Shown: positions 8,497 to 18,490, counted from the stretch's first letter. The stretch is DNA of 64,000 bases from Nonlabens antarcticus (GCF_015356755.1 NZ_JADFCO010000065.1:124001-188000); one strand, 5' to 3'. Program-made: numbers and translations. Notes: generated by a model from the sequence alone, not told the origin.

Positions 8497-9135
8497 AAGT
8501 CTGAGTCAATATTAATCCTAGGTAAAAATAAACCATTTAATAGATTTTGTAAATACTTTAAGTTACCACCTATTAGCATTTCTTGACAAGCTAGTCAAAT
8601 TAGTCGTTAGTAACAATCCTATTATTTACAACCTGTAAAGATTGAAATATGTAAAAGGAAGCTCACAATACCTACTCTATTTTGAATTCTGATGGTATTA
8701 TCTGATGGTATTAAAAGTACAAATAAGACGAAATCTTGCTGACAACTTAGTTTAATTCCTAATAGGAACAGCTTATATAAAATATGTACAACGTCGAGTA
8801 AAATGAATCTAAATGCAGCCTTTGATTGAAATCATAGCTTTATAAACAGCTATTTTCCAACGATAATTGAAAAAGCCAGCAAGACTTTGGTCAATAAATC
8901 ACGTTTAATTCTAAGCTTTCTCCAGTAATTCAAATATGTGGCGAAATTAGAAAAACTCAAATCAATTGAGTATTTCAGTTTCTAAGTGAATGGTCGTAAA
9001 TAATTAATAGAACATACTAAAGACAATATCTATTCTAATAATAAGTACTGTTAATAAGGATCTGTTCAGTTTTTAAAACAAGACTGGAAATCAACTATCC
9101 CATCAGACTTGGAACGCTATCATGTATAAACGCAA
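8497..9135. other. 639-nt spacer between DUF4199 paralogues, no gene seen
   Basis: AT-rich with no credible frame. It contains a 13-nt direct repeat (TCTGATGGTATTA twice in tandem near 8689-8714) and a weak hairpin around CTCAA...TTGAG near 8957. It may be the remains of a third copy or other decayed gene, but no residual similarity to DUF4199 was seen. Confidence 0.4.
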
Positions 9136-9615
9136 CTATTTCTCGTCGTTCATGGGATCTTGTTCTTTACGCACTTGACGAGTGTTCCAGGATTGCTTAT
9201 AGATAGGGATAATAATTAATGAAGACACCACACTAGTGGCTAACCCTGAAAGGAAAATAAACATTAACATGGCAACTTCAACCCCATAGCCTGCAACTGT
9301 GATTTCATTCTCTAATTGTTGAGCTAGGTCTGGATTGATCTCAAAAATGTAAACAGCCATGAAAATGGTGTAAATCACGGTTGCTATAAACCCTGCCTTG
9401 ATACCAGCTAGAAAACCCTCCATATATTCAAAAGTCTCCTTATTATGCTGGTAAGAATCGCGTATGACAAAAAATAATCCAGCACCGGTAATTACAGCAT
9501 TAAAAAAAGATAGGTAAATTTCTGCACCATAACCTAGCATATCAATGATCAGAAAATAAACGATCAGAGCGGCAGCAATTAAAAGAGCGTATTTATTAGT
9601 ATTTGATTTTTTCAT
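9136..9615 (-). CDS. DUF4199 family membrane protein (copy B)
   Basis: A 159-residue, four-helix membrane protein, paralogous to the protein at 8023-8496 over its full length. The N-terminus is basic (MKKSNTNKY) and the C-terminus ends RKEQDPMNDEK. Function unknown. It diverges from the M16 peptidase gene, with about 180 nt between the start codons. Confidence 0.82.
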   Translation of the reverse strand: MKKSNTNKYALLIAAALIVYFLIIDMLGYGAEIYLSFFNAVITGAGLFFVIRDSYQHNKETFEYMEGFLAGIKAGFIATVIYTIFMAVYIFEINPDLAQQLENEITVAGYGVEVAMLMFIFLSGLATSVVSSLIIIPIYKQSWNTRQVRKEQDPMNDEK

Positions 9616-9792
9616 AAAATTAAATCGATTGGTAGGGGCTAAAATTCGGTTATCTGCTCATTTTCTCCTAGTGTTTTCAACTTACTTTAACGGAATTTCC
9701 TTTTCCAGCACCTATTTTTGAAAAGCTTTGCCAATTATGTAACATCTATTGGAAATTTAGCACTTATACCTAAGAATCGTAAAAATAGAAAA

Positions 9793-11529
9793 ATGAATAA
9801 AATTATTTTAAGTCTGGCAGCAGCTCTTGTTTCTGTCGTGGGGTTTTCCCAAAAGGTAGAATTTACGGAATATGACCTGCCCAACGGACTGCATGTTATT
9901 CTTCACCAGGAAAATGCAGCTCCAGTAGTTACTGTAGGTGTAATGTATCAAGTAGGTGCTAAGGATGAAGATCCAGGACGCACGGGATTTGCTCACTTCT
10001 TTGAACATTTGCTTTTTGAAGGTACAGAAAACATTGAACGTGGTGAATGGTTCAACATTGTAGCCGCAAATGGTGGTAGTAACAATGCAAACACTACACA
10101 AGATCGTACCTATTACTATGAAACCTTTCCTTCTAACAAACTAGAACTAGGTTTATGGATGGAAAGCGAGCGTATGCTTCAGCCTAAGATTGAACAAATA
10201 GGTGTTGATACTCAAAACGAAGTTGTAAAAGAGGAAAAACGTCAACGTATTGATAACGCTCCATATGGTGCCATTATTTACCGTACGGGTATTGATAAGC
10301 ACTTATTTAAGAAGCATCCATACGGGCAATCTGTAATAGGTTCCATGGAAGACTTAAACAATGCAAAACTTTCAGAATTTCAGGCATTCAACAACAAGTT
10401 CTATAATCCTAACAATGCAACACTTGTAGTTGCTGGAGATATTGATGTTAAGGATACTAAAAAAATGATTGAAGATTATTTTGGTACTATCGAGAACAAG
10501 TCTGATCGTACAGATCGTAAAGTCATTGTGGAAGATCCTATTACTGAAACGCGTTATGCGACAGAATACGATGCAAATATCCAGATTCCTGCAAAGATCT
10601 TCTCCTATATTACTCCTAAGTCCATAGATCGTGATGCTTACGTTCTAGATTACATCTCTCAGGTTTTAACTGGTGGTGCTAGTTCTAGAATGCAGAAGCG
10701 TATGGTAGAGGATGAAAAAATTGCTTTTCAGGTTTTAGCATTTAATTCTGCCAGCCAGGATTATGGGACATATACTATGGGCGCTCTTGCAAAAGGTGAC
10801 ACGGAATTAAATACACTGGCCAAAGTAATGGATGAGGAAATTAAGAAACTACAAACAACCTTAATTTCAGAACGTGAGTATCAGAAGTTGCAAAATCAAT
10901 TTGAAGCTAACTACGTAAGCTCAAATTCTCGTGTAGAGGGTATTGCGGCATCACTAGCTACTTATAACATGTTACAAGGTGATACAGACCGTATCAATAA
11001 AGAGTTAGAGATTTACAAAAGCATAACTCGTGAGGATATAAAACGAGCGGCTAATCAGTATTTGAAGCCTAATCAACGATTAGAATTAGATTATCTAGTT
11101 GGAGAAGCTCCAGGAGATATGGATAAAGCAGCAGCAGATGTAGACGCTATGAAAAAAGAAATGATGGCAACTAAAACTGATAAAATGTCTGACAAAATAT
11201 TTTTTGATTTAGATAAGGCAAGTTTAACTGCTAGTTCTAAAATGGAACTTGATAAAATGGCAGCAGTTATGAATCAAGATGCAACATTGATGCTAACAGC
11301 AGAGACCTATACAGATATACGCGGTACAGATTCTTACAATCTTTCATTGTCACAAAAACGTTCTGATGCAGTAATAGCATATTTAGTTGCTAAGGGTGTT
11401 TCAAAAGACAGATTGAAAGGAACAGGAAAAGGAGAAGCAAATCCAGTGGTAGATTGTAGCAGCGGTGATTGTACAGCGCAACAATACGAACAATCAAGAA
11501 GAACTGAATTTACCATCACAAAAAAATAA
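9793..11529 (+). CDS. M16 zinc peptidase with C-terminal OmpA-like domain
   Basis: Starting at ATG 9793 the protein (578 residues) begins with a signal peptide, MNKIILSLAAALVSVVGFSQ; the TTG 75 nt upstream is rejected because it would bury the signal. The zinc motif HFFEH is at residues 68-72, with the distal glutamate expected in the NEVVKEEKRQR helix. The M16 fold covers about residues 22-455. The last ~115 residues are an OmpA-like peptidoglycan-binding domain (IFFDLDKASLT..., LSQKRSDAVIAYLVAKGV, RRTEF). The partner M16 gene follows by 8 nt. The enzyme is probably periplasmic and tethered to the cell wall. Confidence 0.93.
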   Translation: MNKIILSLAAALVSVVGFSQKVEFTEYDLPNGLHVILHQENAAPVVTVGVMYQVGAKDEDPGRTGFAHFFEHLLFEGTENIERGEWFNIVAANGGSNNANTTQDRTYYYETFPSNKLELGLWMESERMLQPKIEQIGVDTQNEVVKEEKRQRIDNAPYGAIIYRTGIDKHLFKKHPYGQSVIGSMEDLNNAKLSEFQAFNNKFYNPNNATLVVAGDIDVKDTKKMIEDYFGTIENKSDRTDRKVIVEDPITETRYATEYDANIQIPAKIFSYITPKSIDRDAYVLDYISQVLTGGASSRMQKRMVEDEKIAFQVLAFNSASQDYGTYTMGALAKGDTELNTLAKVMDEEIKKLQTTLISEREYQKLQNQFEANYVSSNSRVEGIAASLATYNMLQGDTDRINKELEIYKSITREDIKRAANQYLKPNQRLELDYLVGEAPGDMDKAAADVDAMKKEMMATKTDKMSDKIFFDLDKASLTASSKMELDKMAAVMNQDATLMLTAETYTDIRGTDSYNLSLSQKRSDAVIAYLVAKGVSKDRLKGTGKGEANPVVDCSSGDCTAQQYEQSRRTEFTITKK

Positions 11530-11537
11530 TTCAACAA

Positions 11538-13604
11538 ATGAAAAAGCATATCATATTAGTAATGGCAGTTCTATTTATAGGAACATCTGCCATAGCACAA
11601 ATTGACAGAACAAAAATTCCAGAATCAGGACCTACTCCAGAAATTAATCTGGGCGAGCCTTATTCTTTTGACCTTAAAAACGGGCTTCAGGTTTTAGTGG
11701 TAGAGGATACAAAATTACCAACGGTAAGTTTTAGCCTTGATTTGAACAATCCTCCAATTGTGGAAGGAAATAAAGCGGGTGTCCAGTCATTGACAGGATC
11801 TATAATGGGTAAAGGAACTACTAAAACTCCTAAAGAGAAGTTCAATGAGGAAGTTGATTATTTAGGAGCGAGCATATTTGTAGGTACTGGTGGCGGTGGC
11901 GCTTCCACACTTTCTAAATATACAGATCAAGTAATGGCAATGTTTGCCGAGGCTGCTTTACACCCTAACTTCACTCAAGAAGAGCTGGACACAGAAAAGT
12001 CTCAGCTTATCGAGGGGATCAAGTCTGGGGAAAGTAGTGCTGCTGCAATTGCAGGCAAAGTGCGCAACGCATTAGCTTACGGTAAAGGTCACGCAGCTGG
12101 AGAGTTTGCTACAGAAGAGAGTATCAACACTGTAAATCTAGCAGATGTTAAACAATTCTACTCAGATTACTTCGTGCCTAACAAGGCGTACCTATTGATT
12201 AGTGGAGACATTGACAAAAAGGATGCTAAGAAGATGGTGGAAAAGTATTTTGGAAAGTGGAAGGCTAAGGATGCTCCTAAAGCAGCCTTGCCAGAAGTTA
12301 TGGACGTTGCTACAACAGAGATTGACTTTATTGATGTTCCTAACGCAGTGCAGACTGAACTTGCAGTAATCAATACTTCAGAGCTTAAAATGAGCGATAA
12401 GGATTATCATGCTGCTCTTGTAACTAACTACATTTTTGGTGGTGGATTCGGTTCTTATTTGAATATGAATTTACGTGAGGCAAACGGGTGGACTTATGGT
12501 GCTGGATCTTCTCTAGGAGCTGGGAAAGATTATAAATCTACTTTTCGTGCGACGACTAAAGTGCGTAACGAAGTTACAGATAGTGCGATCGTAGAAACAT
12601 TTAAAGAATTGAATCGCATCAAAACTACTTATGTAGATGATGAGGTTTTGGCTAATGCCAAAGCAAAATTCTTAGGAAGTTTTATCATGTCTTCAGAAGA
12701 TAAGTCCGTTGTTGCAAATCGTGCAATTACTATTCGTACAAATGATTTGGACGAAGACTTCTACAAGGATTTCATTGCTAACATAAATGAAGTGACTAAA
12801 GAAGATGTAAAGCGTGTTGCCAACAAATACTTCAAAACAGAGAATATGCGCGTTGTTGTCGTTGGTAAAGCAGGCGATATATTAGAATCATTAGAAACAA
12901 TGAAGGTTAATGGCAAAAATGTGCCTATCAAATTTTATGATAAAGATGCTAACGTTGCAGAACGTCCATCAACTATTGCCATTCCAGAAGGAACTACGGT
13001 AAACACTGTTTTTGCAGATTATATCAAGGCTATAGGTGGTCGTGATAATGTTGACGCTGTTAATTCAACTGCTTATGTAGGGTCAAGCACGACACCTATG
13101 GGAGAATTGATCTTAAACGTGAAGAAAACTAATGATGGTAAGTACAGCCAGACGGTAAGCGTGGGTGGTAATGTTGTTCAAAAGCAAGTTTATGTAAATG
13201 GTAAAGGAAACGCCAGCGGTATGCAGGGCAGCCAGGAAATTACCGGAGAGCAATTAAAAGCATTGGCAGATGAAGCTGCACTATTCCCAGAATTCACAAG
13301 TCCAGATCAAGGAGAATTGGTCGGTGTAGAAATGATGGGTGATAAAAAAGTGTATGTTATCAAATGGAGCGATACAAAGAAAACGTATTATGATATGAGT
13401 ACTGGTTATCTAGTGGCTCAAGAAAATACTGCTGAGGCTCAAGGACAAAAGTTCACTACAATGATCAAGTTTGATAACTATAAAGAAGTTAAAGGCGTAA
13501 AATACCCGATGACTATTATACAAAGTCTTTCTGGTCGTGACATGAGATTTGACATCAATACCTTGAGAGTCAATGAAGGTGTTACTGATGCCGATTTTGA
13601 ATAA
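11538..13604 (+). CDS. M16 family protein, non-catalytic partner, with C-terminal extra domain
   Basis: A 688-residue secreted protein (signal peptide to about residue 20). The first ~445 residues have the M16 double fold, but HxxEH is absent at the expected place, whereas the substrate-binding side keeps an R...Y-type pattern (LREANGWTYGAGS). This fits the inactive subunit of M16B heterodimers. The last ~220 residues are a beta-rich domain (begins about TVNTVFADYIKAIGG) resembling periplasmic lipoprotein-carrier-like folds seen in flavobacterial homologues. It follows the catalytic M16-OmpA gene by 8 nt and ends before a strong terminator. Confidence 0.9.
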   Translation: MKKHIILVMAVLFIGTSAIAQIDRTKIPESGPTPEINLGEPYSFDLKNGLQVLVVEDTKLPTVSFSLDLNNPPIVEGNKAGVQSLTGSIMGKGTTKTPKEKFNEEVDYLGASIFVGTGGGGASTLSKYTDQVMAMFAEAALHPNFTQEELDTEKSQLIEGIKSGESSAAAIAGKVRNALAYGKGHAAGEFATEESINTVNLADVKQFYSDYFVPNKAYLLISGDIDKKDAKKMVEKYFGKWKAKDAPKAALPEVMDVATTEIDFIDVPNAVQTELAVINTSELKMSDKDYHAALVTNYIFGGGFGSYLNMNLREANGWTYGAGSSLGAGKDYKSTFRATTKVRNEVTDSAIVETFKELNRIKTTYVDDEVLANAKAKFLGSFIMSSEDKSVVANRAITIRTNDLDEDFYKDFIANINEVTKEDVKRVANKYFKTENMRVVVVGKAGDILESLETMKVNGKNVPIKFYDKDANVAERPSTIAIPEGTTVNTVFADYIKAIGGRDNVDAVNSTAYVGSSTTPMGELILNVKKTNDGKYSQTVSVGGNVVQKQVYVNGKGNASGMQGSQEITGEQLKALADEAALFPEFTSPDQGELVGVEMMGDKKVYVIKWSDTKKTYYDMSTGYLVAQENTAEAQGQKFTTMIKFDNYKEVKGVKYPMTIIQSLSGRDMRFDINTLRVNEGVTDADFE

Positions 13605-13694
13605 ACAGTTTGCCGAAAGTCAAGTTTAACTATTTTAAAAGCGCGATAGTTTACAGAGCGTTTATTTAGAAAGTAAAGCTTTAAAAGTAAATCT

Positions 13695-13727
13695 AAAACC
13701 AGTCTCTACACAGAGACTGGTTTTTTG
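13695..13727. terminator. Bidirectional terminator, M16 operon / EamA gene
   Basis: Stem of about 13 bp (AAAACCAGTCTCT with AGAGACTGGTTTT), loop ACAC, flanked by T- and A-runs. One arm lies within the last codons and stop of the convergent EamA gene. Confidence 0.9.
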
Positions 13728-14617
13728 TTTTCTCTGGTTACTAGAATCACAGCTAGAATGATCACTCCAGTGGCAACTGCTTGCCAGGTGGTGAATTTCT
13801 CACCATCCAGCGTGCCCCACGTTAATCCTATGATAGGCATGAGATAGGTAACACTGCTCGCAAAAACGGGAGACGTCATCTGGATCAGTTTATTGAACAT
13901 GATTTTAGCGGCAACAGTTCCGAAAACGCACAGGATTAGAATGAATCCTAAACTTCTCAAAACAGGTTGTGATGTGAACTCTAAGTTTGCTCCATCAGCT
14001 GATAGAAATACGATGATAGCTAGTGGCAATATGAAAACAAAGTTTGCGGTGGCAATCGCTAGGGGTTTTATATTTTGAAGATATCTCTTAATGATATTGA
14101 CATTGCTTGCATAACAGCAGCAAGCTATTAAAACGAAACCAGCAAAAAGATAATTCTGTTCTGGACTACCGCTCATTCCAGCAAGCACTAATCCTACAGC
14201 ACCGCACAAACCGATAATGACACCTAACAACTGCCTTTTAGAGAAGCTAATCCCAAAAACGATTGCTCCTAAAATTAATGTAATCAGCGGTACGGTAGAA
14301 TTTAGAATCGCACTGACGGCACTATCAATTTCGGTTTGAGCATAAGCAAATAGAAATGCAGGGAAGAAGGTTCCCAGCAAACCTGATAATGCTAACCAAG
14401 GCCAGTCTTTGCGTTTTACTTTCGCGAAAGCGTTCCAACCTATGGAGATCAATATAACGCCTGAAATCATGGTACGTAGTGCGCCTACTTGCAAGGGTTG
14501 TAATACTAAGTCACCCTCTGCATTCTGTCCCAATGCCTTTTTGATCAGTATAAACGAGGTTCCCCAGATAATGCTGAGAATGACTAGATAAACGTACTTG
14601 AGTCTGGATTCTTTCAT
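13706..14617 (-). CDS. EamA/DMT family transporter
   Basis: A 303-residue protein with ten membrane helices in two EamA repeats. The N-terminal helix carries the usual IIWGTSFILIKKAL signature and the second repeat ends PIIGLTWG. These transporters export amino acids, nucleotides or other metabolites; the substrate is not predictable. ATG 14617 is preferred to the TTG seven codons upstream. Palindrome copy 4 encodes AFAK in the loop after the second helix. Confidence 0.9.
   Translation of the reverse strand: MKESRLKYVYLVILSIIWGTSFILIKKALGQNAEGDLVLQPLQVGALRTMISGVILISIGWNAFAKVKRKDWPWLALSGLLGTFFPAFLFAYAQTEIDSAVSAILNSTVPLITLILGAIVFGISFSKRQLLGVIIGLCGAVGLVLAGMSGSPEQNYLFAGFVLIACCCYASNVNIIKRYLQNIKPLAIATANFVFILPLAIIVFLSADGANLEFTSQPVLRSLGFILILCVFGTVAAKIMFNKLIQMTSPVFASSVTYLMPIIGLTWGTLDGEKFTTWQAVATGVIILAVILVTRENKKPVSV
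14419..14432. repeat. Palindrome copy 4 (end variant)
   Basis: ACTTTCGCGAAAGC in the EamA gene; the 12-bp core CTTTCGCGAAAG is perfect. Read as AFAK. Confidence 0.9.
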
Positions 14618-14845
14618 GGTCCTATTTGTGGGCTGCAAAGGTCATCTAAAACAAAGGAATAAGGTGTTCTTCTTTAACATGAAACCAACCTCAATGAGGA
14701 AGGCTAAATTTGTGAAATAAGATCGTTTGATGGAATCAATATCAGAGGTAAGATTAGAAGACATCTTATATTATGTGCGACCTTTTCCTAACGCTTTAAA
14801 GCTGATAAAAAAGAATTTAGATTGAGTTTATGAACGAACCCTATT

Positions 14846-15412
14846 TCAATCCTTCCATTTCAAACTCTCCATCATTTTTATCATGTCTTGCTTCACATAT
14901 TCCACGGCAGGAAGAATGGAGTCGTAGTAAGGTTCTCTATTAAAATAGAGGGAAGCGGTCAAGAAATTACGCGTGCTGTCTGTAACATAAAACTGTACGT
15001 TTGATGCAGCATTCCCTTCTACCTGGTATAACATACCATAGGCCTTCCTGTCTGGATTGACATACGGATTCTCACTTATAGCATCTGCCATTTGATTGTG
15101 AGTATAGGACAGTTTTTGACCATCAATTAAAAGCTGCCGTAAATTAGTATCGACCACTCTATGATTCAAAAAAACGGTAGCATCCATATCTGGATAAGTT
15201 AGGGTCATTGAGCAATCATCCTTGCTTATAACAACCACTTTATCATTTACTTCAATAGAATAAGAACAGTCCGTGTCCACTGTTTTATAAGTAGCAGCAG
15301 CATATTGAAGCGCTAGTTGTGCATTAGGTTTAGGAACGGTCTCGTTCTCGCCACAGCTGGAAAGCACGGTAAGTAGTAAAAAAATGAATATAATTTTTAA
15401 GGAGTCGTACAT
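14846..15412 (-). CDS. gldD: Gliding motility lipoprotein GldD
   Basis: A 188-residue lipoprotein (lipobox LSSC at the end of a 20-residue signal). It matches GldD in size and in the conserved stretch around NENPYVNPDRKAYG-like sequence (here SENPYVNPDRKAYG) and the tail DMIKMMESLKWKD. GldD is required for type IX secretion and gliding in Flavobacterium johnsoniae. It overlaps the end of gldE by 16 nt and is last in mutY-ssb-gldE-gldD, an order common in Bacteroidota. Confidence 0.95.
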   Translation of the reverse strand: MYDSLKIIFIFLLLTVLSSCGENETVPKPNAQLALQYAAATYKTVDTDCSYSIEVNDKVVVISKDDCSMTLTYPDMDATVFLNHRVVDTNLRQLLIDGQKLSYTHNQMADAISENPYVNPDRKAYGMLYQVEGNAASNVQFYVTDSTRNFLTASLYFNREPYYDSILPAVEYVKQDMIKMMESLKWKD

Positions 15413-16704
15413 TTAATTTGCTTGATGCGTTTCTTGTCCATAGATTCTATCAAAAACGTGAATTTCTCAAAAATTACTTTATCCAGCTTGCGTGGGAAAT
15501 GTCCGGTTTGTTCTAGTAAAAAACCGGCAACAGTTTCTGATTCACCTTTGGCATTTTCAAATAGCAGTAGGGTTTCATCTTCAAACCCCATAATGCGATA
15601 AAAGTCTTTTATGGAAGTTTTTCCTTCAAAAATGTAGTTGTTATCATCGATTTTACTGTAAATCAGATTCTCATCATCAAACTCATCACTTATGTCCCCT
15701 ACAATTTCTTCAATGATATCTTCTAACGTAATTAACCCACTAGTTCCTCCATATTCATCCACAACAATCGCAAGATGCTTTTTCTGTTCCTGAAAATCCT
15801 GTAGCATATCATCCAGCTTTTTATTTTCTGGAACAAAGTAAGCTTCCCTCAATAATTTAGTCCATTCAAAATTCTTACGGTCAATATAAGGCAGCAGGTC
15901 TTTTACATAAAGAACACCTGTAATATTGTCCATACTTTCCTTAAAAACTGGAATACGTGAGTAGCCATTACTAATAACTCTAGGCACAATCTCTCTAAAC
16001 GTGAGATTTTCATCCAGGGCAAAAACGTCGGTACGGTTGCGCATTACATTCTTAGTATCTGTATTTCCAAAACTAACAATACCTTGAAGTAGTTGTTGCT
16101 CCTCATCTGTAGTATCGTTATCATCTGTAAGCTCTAAGGCCTGAGATAGTTGTGACACAGTAATGTTAGATTTCTTGCTTCCTAACCTGTCTTGAATTTG
16201 CAAAGTCACATAGCGCATGGGAAGACTCATAAAACTCAAGAGCTTGTCCAGAATATTAAGAGGTATCGCCATAAAGTTTGCAAAACCTATAGGGTTTCTA
16301 TTCGCATAAACTTTAGGAAAGATCTCGCCAAATAATAATATCAAAAAAGTGACTACTCCTACTTCCAGCGCAAACCTGATGTAATTGTTCTCAATACCAC
16401 TGAACCATACTTCAGCCAGAATGCTGAAAATCAAAACAGAGGTGATATTGATAGCGTTGTTAGCAATCAATATAGTTGCTAGTAGTTTTTTGGGACGATC
16501 TAATAACTTAGCTATTATCTCCCGTTTCGGGAATCTAGAATCCATCTCATCCCGCTCTGTAGTACTCAGTGAAAATACGGCAACCTCTGCGCCACTAATG
16601 AGCGCGCTGCAAACCAGCAATAAAATAAATGCGACCAGATAAATGATCTGTTCTGGCTGTGCTAATAAAAAGAACTGCGCTAAGGGCAATGGGTCAGGAT
16701 CCAA
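15397..16704 (-). CDS. gldE: Gliding motility-associated protein GldE (CNNM/CorC-like)
   Basis: The 435-residue protein has an N-terminal DUF21 membrane domain (about residues 15-190, opening LLVCSALISGAEVAVFSL), two CBS repeats (about 205-335, with VVDEYGGTSGLITLEDI) and a C-terminal CorC/HlyC transporter-associated domain. GldE supports GldD function in gliding; the fold is related to magnesium transporters. No ATG fits the N-terminus; TTG at 16704 starts the usual DPDPLPLAQF sequence. It sits 25 nt after ssb. Confidence 0.93.
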   Translation of the reverse strand: MDPDPLPLAQFFLLAQPEQIIYLVAFILLLVCSALISGAEVAVFSLSTTERDEMDSRFPKREIIAKLLDRPKKLLATILIANNAINITSVLIFSILAEVWFSGIENNYIRFALEVGVVTFLILLFGEIFPKVYANRNPIGFANFMAIPLNILDKLLSFMSLPMRYVTLQIQDRLGSKKSNITVSQLSQALELTDDNDTTDEEQQLLQGIVSFGNTDTKNVMRNRTDVFALDENLTFREIVPRVISNGYSRIPVFKESMDNITGVLYVKDLLPYIDRKNFEWTKLLREAYFVPENKKLDDMLQDFQEQKKHLAIVVDEYGGTSGLITLEDIIEEIVGDISDEFDDENLIYSKIDDNNYIFEGKTSIKDFYRIMGFEDETLLLFENAKGESETVAGFLLEQTGHFPRKLDKVIFEKFTFLIESMDKKRIKQIKCTTP

Positions 16705-16729
16705 TTTCTAGATTTTGATTTCAAATTGA

Positions 16730-17221
16730 TTAAAACGGCAGTCCGTCATCGTCGTTATTATCTACTGCAGGCGCAGCTGGCGCTTGCTGTTGCGGCTGGC
16801 GAGCTGCATCATTAGTACCTGTAGACTGACTTTGTGCCGGTGTATTCCCACTTGAAGAATTTTCTCCGGTGGGGTTATTTTCGTTCTTTGGCGTTAAGAA
16901 TGTAAACTCTTGTACCTGAATCTCTGTTGTGTAGCGCTGCTGTCCATCCTCACCAGTCCATTGACGGGATTTTATACGGCCTTCAACATAAACCTTATCA
17001 CCTTTATGTAGGTATTTTTCACAAACCTCTGCCGCCTTATTACGAACGACACAATTGTGCCATTCTGTATTAGAAACGCGCTCACCAGTGGTACGATTCA
17101 CATATTCTTCATTTGTAGCAAGCGGGAAACGTCCTATGCAATTACCGCCATCAAAATACTTCATTTTGACCTCGTCGCCTGTATGGCCTATGAGCATCAC
17201 TTTGTTTAAGGTTCCTGCCAT
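16730..17221 (-). CDS. ssb: Single-stranded DNA-binding protein
   Basis: A 163-residue SSB: OB fold in residues 1-110 (MAGTLNKVMLIGHTGDEVKMKYF, KGDKVYVEGRIKSRQW), a glutamine/proline/alanine-rich linker, and the acidic tip DDDGLPF that recruits repair and replication partners. It lies between mutY and gldE. A -7-like box, TATATTTG, is present on the minus strand at 17259-17252, giving a short leader; the -33 TTG is not at the ideal spacing. Confidence 0.97.
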   Translation of the reverse strand: MAGTLNKVMLIGHTGDEVKMKYFDGGNCIGRFPLATNEEYVNRTTGERVSNTEWHNCVVRNKAAEVCEKYLHKGDKVYVEGRIKSRQWTGEDGQQRYTTEIQVQEFTFLTPKNENNPTGENSSSGNTPAQSQSTGTNDAARQPQQQAPAAPAVDNNDDDGLPF

Positions 17222-17318
17222 GATTAGTCTGTATTGGTTTTATAGAGTTTACAAATATAGAAAAAGCACGCGCCATCCACATAGATAATACGATGTTAAA
17301 CAGCACGTTCCGTTCTGG

Positions 17319-18359
17319 TTATTCCGGCCAGAATTCCGTCATGAAGCGATCCATCAGCACGTGCAAGGGCTTAGCTTTTGCGACAGCAACATCAATAGCG
17401 TGATCCATTTCTGCTTCCGTTTCAACGATCCAGAAATAAGCATGAATCTTGCGATGACTCAATTTGTGAATAATGGGCTGCTGATTGTAACCGCTTTCGC
17501 GAAAGCGAACATCACCATAAACACTCAGGAATTCTTGAGATCTGGTTAATTCCCGAGGCAATAATGCGCCGTCGGATTCCACAAATGGAAACTCATATAA
17601 CCCAGCCCAAATACCAGATTGCGGGCGCTCCTGTAAGACCGTCTTTCCTGATGGTGTAATAGTAACCAGATAATGATGGTGTAAGCTCAAAACTTTAGTC
17701 TTCTTAATTTTCACCGGCAATTCTGCAATCCTATTCTGATTTAAAGCAATGCAATCTGTTTGAAAAGGACATATCGCACAGACAGGGTTTTTAGGAACGC
17801 ACTGCAGCGCACCGAATTCCATGATGGCCTGATTATACTGGGCAGGGTTTTCTGGATCGATCAACTCGTTAGCCAGTTTTTTGAACTCTTTAATACCCTC
17901 CGTAGAATTAATAGGTAAGGAGATCCCGTATATTCTGGAAAGTACCCGGTAAACATTCCCGTCAACTACAGCAACCACCTCATTATAGGCAAAACTAGCT
18001 ATTGCTGCCGCTGTATATTCTCCCACTCCCTTTAAATCAAGCAACTTTTTAAAGTTTTTAGGGAAATTACCGTTGTTATCGACAATTTGTAATGCCGCCT
18101 TCTGTAAATTTCTGGCTCTTGAATAATAACCTAAACCCTGCCATAGCTTTAATACATCCTCTTGTGGCGCCGCCGCAAGATCATGAACTGTAGGAAAGGT
18201 TTCCACAAACTTATTATAATAGGGCAACCCCTGACTCACACGGGTTTGCTGTAAAATTATCTCGCTGAGCCAGATGCGATAAGGATCAGAAGTATCACGC
18301 CACGGTAAGGACCTTTTGTGGTTATCGTACCAATTAATCAAGGGTTGGGAAAAGTTCAT
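17319..18359 (-). CDS. mutY: A/G-specific adenine glycosylase
   Basis: A 346-residue MutY. The helix-hairpin-helix LKGVGEYTAAAIASF (about residues 108-122) is followed by the catalytic aspartate region VVDGNVYRVLSR, the 4Fe-4S ligands CX6CX2CX5C (CVPKNPVCAICPFQTDC) and a C-terminal Nudix-like 8-oxoG recognition domain. It removes adenine mispaired with 8-oxoguanine. Palindrome copy 5 encodes RFRESG in the C-terminal domain. It leads the ssb-gldE-gldD group. Confidence 0.96.
   Translation of the reverse strand: MNFSQPLINWYDNHKRSLPWRDTSDPYRIWLSEIILQQTRVSQGLPYYNKFVETFPTVHDLAAAPQEDVLKLWQGLGYYSRARNLQKAALQIVDNNGNFPKNFKKLLDLKGVGEYTAAAIASFAYNEVVAVVDGNVYRVLSRIYGISLPINSTEGIKEFKKLANELIDPENPAQYNQAIMEFGALQCVPKNPVCAICPFQTDCIALNQNRIAELPVKIKKTKVLSLHHHYLVTITPSGKTVLQERPQSGIWAGLYEFPFVESDGALLPRELTRSQEFLSVYGDVRFRESGYNQQPIIHKLSHRKIHAYFWIVETEAEMDHAIDVAVAKAKPLHVLMDRFMTEFWPE
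17492..17507. repeat. Palindrome copy 5 (perfect 16-mer)
   Basis: CGCTTTCGCGAAAGCG within mutY, read as RFRES. Confidence 0.97.
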
Positions 18360-18490
18360 AAGAGAGGAATGTACTACGGGAAAAGAGATATGTTCTTAAA
18401 ATTTAATCAATTAGGGATTTTAGATTTGTTTAATGGACTATCTTTGCACCCTGTTTCATAAACCCCTAATTATAAATTTAAACAGTAATA

